In this document: in pieces, positions 6,729 to 14,361 of the stretch
Layout: each line of letters opens with the position of its first letter
Numbering within the stretch: the first letter of the stretch is position 1
Assembly (NCBI GenBank): GCA_023229605.1
Contig: JALNYY010000082.1
Span: 1 to 19,146, forward strand
From: Methylobacter sp.
GTDB lineage: Bacteria; Pseudomonadota; Gammaproteobacteria; Methylococcales; Methylomonadaceae
DNA: 19,146 bases
Direction of reading: 5' to 3'
Translations under genes and position numbers: made by a program
The notes under the pieces: generated by a model
What the model was told of the DNA's origin: nothing
Seen by the model: only the letters and a program-made list of their open reading frames with translations
The model's database searches: none

Positions 6729-6791
6729 TTCTTTAAATGGAGATCGCTGCTCGTTTGTGCGCCGTGCCGACTGAGATGAAGAGAGGATAAG

Positions 6792-8552
6792 ATGAGTAAG
6801 CTATCATTGCTAACGCGCCTGATTTGCTTGGCATTCCTGTTCGCTGAACCGGCATATGCAGTTAATTCAGAAGATCTTTTGCCGCCCGACCAGGCTTTTC
6901 AACTCAGTTCCAAAGTAAAACAGGCTGACAAGCTGGAGCTGTCCTGGAATATTGCGGACGGCTATTATCTTTATCGTCATCATTTCAAATTTGTTTCGCT
7001 GACTGCGGGCATAAAAACGGGTGTAGCGATTTTTCCTGTCGGCCAAATCAAACAGGATCAATTTTTCGGCGAGGTGGAAATTTACCGGGATCACCTGAAA
7101 ATAGAAATCCCTTTACTGCGTCAAGATTCAAAGCTGAATACGCTGGACTTGGACGTGACTTTCCAGGGGTGCGCAGATGTCGGTGTTTGTTATATGCCTG
7201 TTCGAAAAATCATTTCGTTCGATCTGTCGGATAAAAGTTTCGACGGGTGGGGCATGACCTCCTCGCCTGACAATCTAACATCGTTTACTTCGGAACAGGA
7301 CAGCATCGCCGCATCGTTATCCGGGCGGTCGCTATGGCTGATTATTGTGAGTTTTCTCGGATTCGGTCTATTGCTGGCGTTTACACCGTGTGTGTTCCCA
7401 ATGATTCCCATTCTTTCCGGCATCATCGTCGGTCAAGGGCCGGTAACCAGTACACGAAAAGCCTTTTTCCTGTCGCTCAGCTATGTCCTTGCTTCGGCAT
7501 TGACTTATACGGTTTTCGGTGTTTTGGCCGGTCTTTTCGGTAGTAATTTGCAGGTTTTTTTTCAAGAACCCGCAGTGATTGTTGCTTTCAGCGGACTCTT
7601 TGTGCTGCTGGCGCTGTCCATGTTCGGCATGTTTCAGATACAAATGCCTGTTTTTTTGCAAACCCGACTCACGGCCATCAACGGTAAACGGCAAGGCGGG
7701 AGTCTGATGGGTGCCGCAGTCATGGGCATGCTTTCGGCTTTGGCTGTCGGGCCGTGCGTAACCGCACCGCTGGCTGGGGCCATGATCTACATCGGACAAA
7801 CCGGCGACGCCGTATTGGGTGGGTTGGCGCTGTTTTTCCTAGGGTTGGGCATGGGCATACCGCTGCTGGCCATCGGAACCTCCGCGGGAAAACTGCTACC
7901 CAAAACCGGTATCTGGATGAATGTCACTAAAGCTTTTTTTGGCGTTGGCCTGCTGGCGGTTGCGGTGTGGCTGGCGGGGCGCATTATGCCGCCGATGATA
8001 ACCCGAGTGCTTTGGCTTTTAGTGCTGATTATCCCGCTGCTGTATCTGGGCTGGAACAAGCTCTGGAAAAGCGCCGTACTGGCGGCGCTGAGCTGTGCGG
8101 CTCTTTTGTTGGCGGGAATTGCCACGCATCGGCAACGCGACACGATGCAGCTGCTGTGCGTAGCAGCAATGGCTTGCGAACAGACCGGACTTTCGTTTCA
8201 AAAGATCGGCTCAGTGGAGGAATTACATAGAGCCTTGGTTGATGCGCAGACCAACGGTCAGGCGGTCATGCTCGATTTCTATGCGGACTGGTGTGTTTCC
8301 TGTCAGGAAATGGAACATTATACTTTTGCCGATCCCAAGGTCCAGGCCGCCTTATCCCGGGCGGTGCTGGTGCAGGCCGATGTCACGCAAAATCTCGCCA
8401 TTCATCAGGCATTGTTGAAAAAATTTGATTTGATTGGCCCTCCTGCGATTCTGTTTTTCGGGCCAGATAAGAAGGAACGTAAGCCTTACCGGGTTGTTGG
8501 CTATATGAAAGCCGAGGAGTTTTTGATACGGCTTGACCGGGCTTTTCGATAG
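6792..8552 (+). CDS. dsbD: Thiol:disulfide interchange protein DsbD
   Basis: A 586-residue inner-membrane electron carrier with all three DsbD parts. A signal peptide (1-23) leads to the periplasmic immunoglobulin-like alpha domain with the Cys127/Cys133 pair in GCADVGVCYMP. The transmembrane beta domain (about 180-445) has Cys200 in FTPCVFPMIP and Cys322 in VGPCVTAPL. The C-terminal thioredoxin-like gamma domain has YADWCVSC (Cys501/Cys504). It takes electrons from cytoplasmic thioredoxin and delivers them to periplasmic reductases such as DsbC and CcmG/TlpA-like proteins. GAGAGGA before the ATG is a strong ribosome site. It follows the NosL-barrel gene by 63 bp in the same direction, so it may be co-transcribed; its natural client here would be the TlpA-like lipoprotein encoded two genes upstream. 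Confidence 0.95.
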   Translation: MSKLSLLTRLICLAFLFAEPAYAVNSEDLLPPDQAFQLSSKVKQADKLELSWNIADGYYLYRHHFKFVSLTAGIKTGVAIFPVGQIKQDQFFGEVEIYRDHLKIEIPLLRQDSKLNTLDLDVTFQGCADVGVCYMPVRKIISFDLSDKSFDGWGMTSSPDNLTSFTSEQDSIAASLSGRSLWLIIVSFLGFGLLLAFTPCVFPMIPILSGIIVGQGPVTSTRKAFFLSLSYVLASALTYTVFGVLAGLFGSNLQVFFQEPAVIVAFSGLFVLLALSMFGMFQIQMPVFLQTRLTAINGKRQGGSLMGAAVMGMLSALAVGPCVTAPLAGAMIYIGQTGDAVLGGLALFFLGLGMGIPLLAIGTSAGKLLPKTGIWMNVTKAFFGVGLLAVAVWLAGRIMPPMITRVLWLLVLIIPLLYLGWNKLWKSAVLAALSCAALLLAGIATHRQRDTMQLLCVAAMACEQTGLSFQKIGSVEELHRALVDAQTNGQAVMLDFYADWCVSCQEMEHYTFADPKVQAALSRAVLVQADVTQNLAIHQALLKKFDLIGPPAILFFGPDKKERKPYRVVGYMKAEEFLIRLDRAFR

Positions 8553-8710
8553 TTTTTTGTCCAACGTTATATTGCATCTAAATGTTCATACCCTGCTCTT
8601 CAGAACCTTAGTTACCTATTACCGCCATTCCATCAGTTGCCTCATTCCCTCAGAACGAGAAAGCCCTGGGGTACAGCAAAACTACACGGCGTTAATCATG
8701 GTTAACACCG

Positions 8711-8731
8711 GCTCTACAAAACAGAGCTTTT
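8711..8731 (+). terminator. Candidate intrinsic terminator after dsbD
   Basis: GCTCT (8711-8715) pairs with AGAGC (8723-8727) around a 7-nt loop, followed by TTTT. A flanking G-T wobble adds one pair. The stem is short. It is the only terminator-like signal between dsbD and the next gene and would end the long operon. It also argues that the downstream gene starts after it, at 8776. Confidence 0.5.
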
Positions 8732-8775
8732 CTGCAATAATCTGTCGGCTAATCCGTCCATATATAAACAACATA

Positions 8776-10077
8776 ATGACCTCATCCCCCCGACCTGCCG
8801 CCAATCATGACTACTTCCAATCGGCCGACCGACTCAATGCCGAATGCAGTTGCGTTTCACTCGACCGGAAAGCCATGCGCATAGCATTGCAACAACAAGG
8901 CGATGAGGGTGTTCTGTACCGGATGCTTATCGAAGAGCGCCCCCACCTGTTCGCAGACTCTATGGTCTTTGTCGCCGAAAGCAGCATCCGTAAACAGTAC
9001 GACATTATTGCCGCCATAGAAAGCGTTATCGCGATGCCCGCTTATCAGCAACGCGTTCTGGCTTATGCGCCCGGCACGGCGCAGTTTATTCCCAAAGCGC
9101 ACGGGGTTTTTTTCGGCTATGACTTTCACTTGAGCCCCAAAGGCCCGCAATTAATTGAGATAAACTCCAATGCCGGAGGCGCATTGCTCAACGCCATTCT
9201 GGCCCGTGCGCAAACGGCCTGCTGCGATCCGGCGGAAATAAATGCAGTCGCGGCCCGGAATCCGGAACAGGCATTTATGGCGATGTTTATTGAGGAATGG
9301 CAAGCCGAACGCGGGCAACAGCTCCTGCATTCAATCGCTATCGTCGATGAGAACCCGCCCGCCCAATTCATGCTGCCGGAATTTTTATTATTCAAAAAAC
9401 TGTTTGAACAACACAATATCAATACCGTTATTTGCGATCCTGCCGAGCTTGATTACCGAGATGAAACGCTTTGGCACGGGAATACGCCTATCGATCTTGT
9501 TTACAACCGCCTGACCGACTTCGGATTGGAAGCCGAACCGCTGGCGCCGTTGCGTGAAGCTTACCTGTCAGGAGCGGTCGTCGTCACGCCCCATCCAAGA
9601 GCTCACGCGCTTTACGCCGATAAAAGAAATCTGGCGATATTGACTGATGAAACCGCATTGAGGGATATGGGCGTTGCCGCGGAAACCGTAACCCTGCTGC
9701 TGGAAGGCATTGCCCACACAATCTGCGTACATAAGGAAGATGCCGAGACCTTATGGAAGATTCGAAAACAGCTGTTTTTTAAACCTGCCAAGGGCTACGG
9801 CAGCAAGGCCGGATACCGCGGCGACGGACTGACCAAACGGGTGTTCGGGGAGATTCTACACGGAAATTATGTGGCGCAAACGCTGGTGCGGCCTACCGAG
9901 CGGCAGTTACAGGTGGAAAATGAGCTTGTCGATCTGAAGCTTGATCTGCGGCAGTATGTTTACCGGGGGCAAGTGCAGTTAACCAGCGCCCGTTTATATC
10001 AGGGGCAAACCACCAATTTCCGCACTCCCGGCAGCGGCTTCGCCCATGTTGTGGTGGTTCCCGACGGGGGAGAATAA
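8776..10077 (+). CDS. Circularly permuted ATP-grasp-like ligase, substrate unknown
   Basis: A 433-residue soluble protein. An acidic metal-binding motif PQLIEINSNAGG lies at 124-135. The nucleotide-binding type of motif, FFKPAKGYGSKAGYRG, comes much later (335-349), followed by LDLRQYVY (389-396). In ordinary ATP-grasp enzymes the Lys-containing segment precedes the Glu-Ile-Asn-x-Asn segment, so the order here fits a circularly permuted ATP-grasp fold. Such enzymes join a carboxylate to an amine or thiol through an acyl phosphate. The middle also has IDLVYNRLTDFGLE (239-252), reminiscent of carboxylate-amine ligases. No partner gene hints at the substrate. An ATG at 8533 in the same frame lies inside dsbD and before the probable terminator, so I use 8776; its ribosome site is poor. 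It converges on galU. Confidence 0.75.
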   Translation: MTSSPRPAANHDYFQSADRLNAECSCVSLDRKAMRIALQQQGDEGVLYRMLIEERPHLFADSMVFVAESSIRKQYDIIAAIESVIAMPAYQQRVLAYAPGTAQFIPKAHGVFFGYDFHLSPKGPQLIEINSNAGGALLNAILARAQTACCDPAEINAVAARNPEQAFMAMFIEEWQAERGQQLLHSIAIVDENPPAQFMLPEFLLFKKLFEQHNINTVICDPAELDYRDETLWHGNTPIDLVYNRLTDFGLEAEPLAPLREAYLSGAVVVTPHPRAHALYADKRNLAILTDETALRDMGVAAETVTLLLEGIAHTICVHKEDAETLWKIRKQLFFKPAKGYGSKAGYRGDGLTKRVFGEILHGNYVAQTLVRPTERQLQVENELVDLKLDLRQYVYRGQVQLTSARLYQGQTTNFRTPGSGFAHVVVVPDGGE

Positions 10078-10087
10078 ATTCGCCCCC
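10066..10087. terminator. Hairpin between convergent genes
   Basis: GGGGG (10066-10070) pairs with CCCCC (10083-10087), with an inner GAAT/ATTC pairing and one A-G mismatch. It spans the stop of the ATP-grasp gene and lies just beyond the 3' end of galU. There is no T-run on either side, so intrinsic termination is only possible, perhaps bidirectional. Confidence 0.35.
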
Positions 10088-10106
10088 TGCCCATTGTGCG
10101 CGTAAC

Positions 10107-10991
10107 TTAATCGAGAACCAGATTCTTTAAATACGCCAGGAAATCGTCCTTTAACTCTTCGTGCTGCAAACCAAATTCAACGGTCGCCTGCAAATAGCCG
10201 AGTTTTGCACCGCAATCGTAACGCTTGCCTTCAAACTCATAGGCCAGCACCTGCTCGTCGCCCATCAATGCGGCGATAGCATCGGTCAGCTGAATTTCAC
10301 CGCCTGCGCCGCGCTCTGTGGTTTCAATCTTCTCGAAAATTGCAGGCGTCAAAATATAGCGCCCGACTACCCCCAGATTTGACGGAGCGCGTTCAGGAGC
10401 AGGCTTTTCAACAATCAGTTCAACTTGGCCTACCGATGGCGACACTTCCTTGGTCTTGACGATGCCGTATTTGTCGGTTTCCTGGGGATTAACCCGCTCT
10501 ACGCCCAAGATGCTGCACTGATTTTTGTCGTATTGTTCGACCATTTGCGCCATGCAGCCCGCACCGTCTTCGCTGTTTGCGATCAGGTCGTCGGCCAGGA
10601 TAACGGCAAACGGTTCATCGCCGACGGCCGACTTGGCGCAATGCACCGCATGGCCCAGTCCCAATGCCTCAGGCTGACGAATAAACACGAATGACACATT
10701 CGGCGGCATCATCTCCCGAACCATTTTCAATATTCCGGTTTTGCCGCGGATAGTCAGCTCGTTTTCCAGCTCATAAGCCTTGTCAAAGTGGTCCATGATG
10801 ACGTTTTTGGTTCGGCCCGTTACAAATATCATCGTATCAATGCCCGCCGCTACAGCTTCTTCAACGCAATATTGAATCAACGGTTTGTCCACAATCGGCA
10901 ACATTTCCTTGGGACTGGCTTTGGTGGCGGGTAAAAAACGGGTTCCGAGACCGGCAACCGGAAAAACTGCTTTTCTTATTTTTTTATTCAT
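10107..10991 (-). CDS. galU: UTP-glucose-1-phosphate uridylyltransferase
   Basis: A 294-residue enzyme making UDP-glucose from UTP and glucose-1-phosphate in the cytoplasm, for polysaccharide, lipopolysaccharide and trehalose or sucrose synthesis. The N-terminal signature GLGTRFLPATKASPKEMLPI is the nucleotide-binding loop, followed by DKPLIQYCVEEAVAAGI and later LADDLI (the metal-binding Asp region) and VEKPAPERAPSNLGVVGRYIL. All are typical of bacterial GalU. Two in-frame ATGs exist (11000 and 10991). The GAGA just upstream abuts the first but is about 9 nt from the second, so I prefer 10991. It is the last gene of the minus-strand series, about 120 bp after the esterase, and may have its own promoter. 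Confidence 0.95.
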   Translation of the reverse strand: MNKKIRKAVFPVAGLGTRFLPATKASPKEMLPIVDKPLIQYCVEEAVAAGIDTMIFVTGRTKNVIMDHFDKAYELENELTIRGKTGILKMVREMMPPNVSFVFIRQPEALGLGHAVHCAKSAVGDEPFAVILADDLIANSEDGAGCMAQMVEQYDKNQCSILGVERVNPQETDKYGIVKTKEVSPSVGQVELIVEKPAPERAPSNLGVVGRYILTPAIFEKIETTERGAGGEIQLTDAIAALMGDEQVLAYEFEGKRYDCGAKLGYLQATVEFGLQHEELKDDFLAYLKNLVLD

Positions 10992-11119
10992 CTGAGGCAT
11001 TCTCGACTATACAGATCATTAAAAATCAGACGCTGGGCGCAGCATTTGATCATCCCTGCCCTTCTCAGGGCGATTTATTTTAAGCTTTTTCCCGGCTTCA
11101 ACTCTATTTATCTTTGTGT

Positions 11120-11896
11120 TTATCCGGGAGCTAAAAAATCTTCAACCAATGCATTAAAATCATCAGGTTGTTGTACATGCAGCCAATGTCCGGCATCGGC
11201 TATCGTGCTGAAAGCCGCCTCCGGGAATAACCAGTTTATATCCTTCGGCTTAACGAAATCTGAATCGCCTCCCGCAATAAACAAAGCCTTGCCGGTATAA
11301 GGCGCTAAATGACCGGCATCGGGAAAGGCGGCGATATGGTGCGCCGTCCGCTGAAAAATATCCAGATCAAGACGCCAGCAATATTTGCCGTCTTTCAGAA
11401 CCAGATTCTGCAACAGAAATTGGCGATAATTAAGCTCAGGTATGCGCAGTGCTAGCAGTGTTTCTGCCTGTTTCCGGTTACTGATTTCAGCCAGCGGCAA
11501 CGCTTTTAAAGCCTGTACGGTGTTGTCGAAATTGTGTTGGTAGCTGACCGGCGCAATATCGGCCACAATCAGTTTGTCCACCCGCTCGGGCGATACAAGC
11601 GCAAACCACATCGCCACCTTGCCGCCCATGCTGTGTCCCAGCAAGCTGGCTGTTTCCAGGCCGCGATCATCGATAAATTGCAACACATCCGCCGTCATGG
11701 CCGGATAGTCCATGACCGGATGCTGCGGCGATGCGCCGTGATTGCGCATATCCGGCACATAAACATGAAACCGGGCCGATAGTTTTTGAGCCACCTGCCG
11801 CCAATTACGCGAGGAGGCAAAAAAACCATGCAGGATAATCAACGGGCTGTTCTCCGGGGCGCCGAATTCTTCAAAAGCCAGTTCCACCGTTTCCAT
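11120..11896 (-). CDS. ybfF: Alpha/beta-hydrolase esterase, YbfF type
   Basis: A 258-residue cytoplasmic hydrolase. It has the oxyanion-hole motif LHGFFASSRNW (22-32), the nucleophile elbow GHSMGG with Ser89, a GGDSDFV segment in the region of the acid residue, and the catalytic His237 in DAGHWLHVQQP. The layout and motifs match E. coli YbfF, an esterase active on short- and medium-chain acyl esters and acyl-CoA in vitro; the natural substrate is not known. Its ATG shares one base with the TGA of the DUF445 gene (TGATG), implying translational coupling with that membrane protein and with lpdA above it. The symbol is given by family resemblance only. Confidence 0.85.
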   Translation of the reverse strand: METVELAFEEFGAPENSPLIILHGFFASSRNWRQVAQKLSARFHVYVPDMRNHGASPQHPVMDYPAMTADVLQFIDDRGLETASLLGHSMGGKVAMWFALVSPERVDKLIVADIAPVSYQHNFDNTVQALKALPLAEISNRKQAETLLALRIPELNYRQFLLQNLVLKDGKYCWRLDLDIFQRTAHHIAAFPDAGHLAPYTGKALFIAGGDSDFVKPKDINWLFPEAAFSTIADAGHWLHVQQPDDFNALVEDFLAPG

Positions 11897-12618
11897 CAGG
11901 CAAAAATGAATAATGCGCCCATCAAGCCGCCGAAAATACCCCCCCAGACCACCAGCCAGCCCAGGTGTTGGCGGATGATGGCTTGAACCATTTCCTTGAC
12001 CAGTTGCGGGGTCAATTCACTGAGGCGCTTATCGATCACCGTTTCGATTTTTTGGGCAATATCGCCGCCGATTTTGTGCGCATCCAGACCCTGCTTTAAT
12101 GCGGCTTTAAACCGGTCGGACGCGACCATTTCGGTCAGGGTGATTTTCATTTTTTCGGTGAACGGCTCTTTTAACGGAACCAGCGCTTCTTCGCCGCCCA
12201 TCATCATCAACATGCCGCCAAAAGATGAACCCATAATCGACGACACCAAACCCTCGTAAACCTTGTCGTAATCGACTGCGTTCAACAAAGGTTCCAGGTT
12301 CAGGATGTCTTTGCCTTGCTGTTCTTCGCTTTCAATAAACTGCTCGATGTTGTTTGCGGTAAAGAACTGCTGCATCATCAGCTGCTTGATCGACAGCTTA
12401 AATTCTTCAAACCGGGCAGGTATAACGCCGGAACCGTAAAGATAAGGCACTTTCTCGAACAGCATGTAAATTGCGAGCCAATTGGTAATAGCCCCGGACA
12501 GGGCAAAAAAACCGATGGATTTGATTAACTCCGGTTGCACCGGACTGACATAGCCGAGGGCAATGATGACAACAGAGATAAAATTGGTAACAAAGCTTTT
12601 GTTTAGTAGTTTTTTCAT
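11896..12618 (-). CDS. DUF445 family membrane protein
   Basis: A 240-residue membrane protein of the DUF445/YheB group. Two hydrophobic segments open the protein (about 10-25 and 31-53), with the family motif SGAITNWLAIYMLFEKVPYLYGSGVIP spanning 41-67. A long amphipathic helical middle follows, and a C-terminal membrane segment (about 218-240) ends the chain, so the middle forms a loop on one side of the membrane. Function is unknown for the family. The start ATG overlaps the lpdA stop (ATGA), and its own stop overlaps the esterase start, so the three genes form one translationally coupled unit. A membrane or lipid link with the esterase is possible but unsupported. Confidence 0.85.
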   Translation of the reverse strand: MKKLLNKSFVTNFISVVIIALGYVSPVQPELIKSIGFFALSGAITNWLAIYMLFEKVPYLYGSGVIPARFEEFKLSIKQLMMQQFFTANNIEQFIESEEQQGKDILNLEPLLNAVDYDKVYEGLVSSIMGSSFGGMLMMMGGEEALVPLKEPFTEKMKITLTEMVASDRFKAALKQGLDAHKIGGDIAQKIETVIDKRLSELTPQLVKEMVQAIIRQHLGWLVVWGGIFGGLMGALFIFA

Positions 12619-14018
12619 CGTTTCTTAATAAAGAGATCAGTAATAGTGCCTTCGATCATTTCAGCTGAAAAGCCCATAGTTTCCGCCAGCGTGGGATGCG
12701 CATGCACCGTTAATGCCAAATCTTCGGCACCGGCGCCCATCTCCAAAGCCAACACGGCTTCTGCAATCAATTCACCGGCATTGGCGCCGACGATGCCTGC
12801 CCCTAGAATGCGGCCGGTTTGTTTATCGCAAAGCAATTTGGTCACGCCTTCTTTGCGCCCGATGCTTAAAGATCGACCGCTTGCCGCCCACGGAAAAGCG
12901 GCTTTTTCATAAGCAATGCCTTGCGCTTTAGCTGCGTTTTCAGTCAAGCCCATCCAGGCTATTTCAGGATCGGTATAAGCTACGGAAGGGATCGTCAACG
13001 CCCGCCACTCGGTCGCCATGCCGGCTAACGCTTCCGCGGCTATTTTACCTTCATGCGAGGCTTTGTGCGCCAGCATCGGGTTACCCGTTACATCGCCGAT
13101 CGCAAAAATGTGCTTCACGTTGCTGCGTTGTTGTTTGTCGACGCAGATAAATCCGCGTTCATCGACATTTATCCCTGCTTTGCCAGCATCGATTAAATGA
13201 CCGTTGGGGCGTCGGCCTACTGCAACCAACACTTTATCGAATAGTTCGGTTTCGGGCGCTTCTTTGCCTGTGAGACTGACTTTCAAGCCTTCCGGCAACG
13301 CTTCAATATTTTCCACCTGAGTTTGCAGAAAAATATTATCGTATTGCTTTTTGATCCGCTGCATTAACGGCCTGACCAGATCCTTGTCGCAACCGGGGAT
13401 AATCTGATCCTGCATTTCGACCACGGTGACTTTGCTGCCCAGCGCGTTATAAACAGTCGCCATTTCCAGGCCGATGATGCCGCCGCCGATAATCAACAGT
13501 TTTTTAGGGATGCTCTCAAGCTTGAGCGCATCGGTGGAATCCATCAATCGGGGATCGTCATTAGGAAACGACGGTATTTTTACCGGTTGGGAGCCGACCG
13601 CAATAATGGCCTGCTCAAATTCAATGGTCTGGGTATCGCCGCCGTTTTCAACCAGCACTTGCGTGTCGGACACAAAACGCCCGGCACCTTTAATAATCGT
13701 GATATTGCGCTGCTTGGCCAGCGCCGCCAAGCCACCGGTTAACTGGGAACTCACGTTGTTTTTCCAGTCGCGCAGTTTTTCCAGGTCAATGTCGGGTTCC
13801 GCAAAACTGATCCCGGCAGGACTGATTTCTTTGGCTTCGTTTAGCACCGCCGCCGCATGCAACAAAGTTTTTGAAGGGATGCAGCCTACATTCAGACAAA
13901 CCCCGCCCAAAACCGGATAACGCTCGACCAACGTAACCTGCTTGCCTAAATCGGCCGCACGAAACGCCGCCGTGTAACCTCCAGGGCCACCGCCCAGCAC
14001 CAGGACTTCTGTTTTCAA
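12615..14018 (-). CDS. lpdA: Dihydrolipoyl dehydrogenase (E3)
   Basis: An FAD-dependent flavoprotein that re-oxidises lipoamide in pyruvate, 2-oxoglutarate or glycine-cleavage complexes, reducing NAD+. Numbered from a GTG at 14024, it shows the FAD-binding GGGPGGYTAA, the redox disulfide GGVCLNVGCIPSK (Cys43/Cys48), the NAD-binding IIGGGIIGLEMA, and the catalytic HPTLAE near the C-terminus (His443/Glu448). Length is normal for the family. Start: AAGG at 14029-14026 is only 1 nt from the GTG but 7 nt from an in-frame TTG at 14018, so I prefer the TTG, giving MKTEVLVLGGG. No E1 or E2 gene is next to it here. It is followed by overlapping DUF445 and esterase genes and preceded at 66 bp by the DUF2835 gene. 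Confidence 0.95.
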   Translation of the reverse strand: MKTEVLVLGGGPGGYTAAFRAADLGKQVTLVERYPVLGGVCLNVGCIPSKTLLHAAAVLNEAKEISPAGISFAEPDIDLEKLRDWKNNVSSQLTGGLAALAKQRNITIIKGAGRFVSDTQVLVENGGDTQTIEFEQAIIAVGSQPVKIPSFPNDDPRLMDSTDALKLESIPKKLLIIGGGIIGLEMATVYNALGSKVTVVEMQDQIIPGCDKDLVRPLMQRIKKQYDNIFLQTQVENIEALPEGLKVSLTGKEAPETELFDKVLVAVGRRPNGHLIDAGKAGINVDERGFICVDKQQRSNVKHIFAIGDVTGNPMLAHKASHEGKIAAEALAGMATEWRALTIPSVAYTDPEIAWMGLTENAAKAQGIAYEKAAFPWAASGRSLSIGRKEGVTKLLCDKQTGRILGAGIVGANAGELIAEAVLALEMGAGAEDLALTVHAHPTLAETMGFSAEMIEGTITDLFIKKR

Positions 14019-14090
14019 TTGCACACCTTCAGTTAAAGTAATGACAGTTTATCGGCATGGCGATAAGAGGGAAGTATAAAACATCAGGTT

Positions 14091-14321
14091 TTATTTCAGT
14101 TTTTTAATACTGACGAATTTATTTTCCGGAGTTAATTCCATTTCAAAATAACCGTGGATGCCTTGCTTGGTCAAAAAAGTCTGAATCCTGCCCGCCGGAA
14201 AAGCGATTCTTCTGCCGTCATCGGCGATGACCGAGACATTTTTGGCAACGCCCTGATAGACCTTAAAGTATTGGTCGTATGACAGTTTTAGCGCAAAGCG
14301 GATGTATTGATGTTGGGTCAT
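14091..14321 (-). CDS. DUF2835 family small protein
   Basis: A 76-residue basic protein matching the DUF2835 family, a gammaproteobacterial group of unknown function. Typical features are the opening YIRFALKLSYDQYFKVYQG, a central RIAFPAGRIQTFLT and the closing EMELTPENKFVSIKKL. It has no signal peptide or membrane segment, so it should be cytoplasmic; the pattern of short beta-strands suggests a small barrel-like fold. It sits between htpX and lpdA on the same strand. A 10-bp-arm palindrome (14327-14348) ends only five bases before its ATG and leaves no Shine-Dalgarno sequence, so its translation may be weak, leaderless-like or structure-controlled. Confidence 0.85.
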   Translation of the reverse strand: MTQHQYIRFALKLSYDQYFKVYQGVAKNVSVIADDGRRIAFPAGRIQTFLTKQGIHGYFEMELTPENKFVSIKKLK

Positions 14322-14326
14322 AATAT

Positions 14327-14348
14327 AGGGGCGACTGTAGTCGCCCCT
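14327..14348. repeat. Palindrome in the translation start region of the DUF2835 gene
   Basis: AGGGGCGACT (14327-14336) and AGTCGCCCCT (14339-14348) are exact inverted repeats with a 2-bp centre (in RNA a 9-bp stem and 4-nt loop). It lies between the htpX stop and the DUF2835 start. The GGGGCGA/TCGCCCC type of palindrome is common as a dispersed repeat in bacteria. There is no T-run for termination. It could protect the htpX 3' end or restrict translation of the next gene. Confidence 0.65.
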
Positions 14349-14361
14349 GCAATAAGTTGAT

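Noticed and set aside
8533..8775. Longer start for the ATP-grasp-like gene inside dsbD
   Set aside because: The extension has no domain character, runs through a probable terminator and overlaps dsbD; 8776 gives a normal soluble N-terminus.
11058..11071. GCCCT-TCTC-AGGGC hairpin between the esterase gene and galU
   Set aside because: The T-rich side is on the plus strand, where no gene ends; on the minus strand, where transcripts run, no T-run follows. No clear role.
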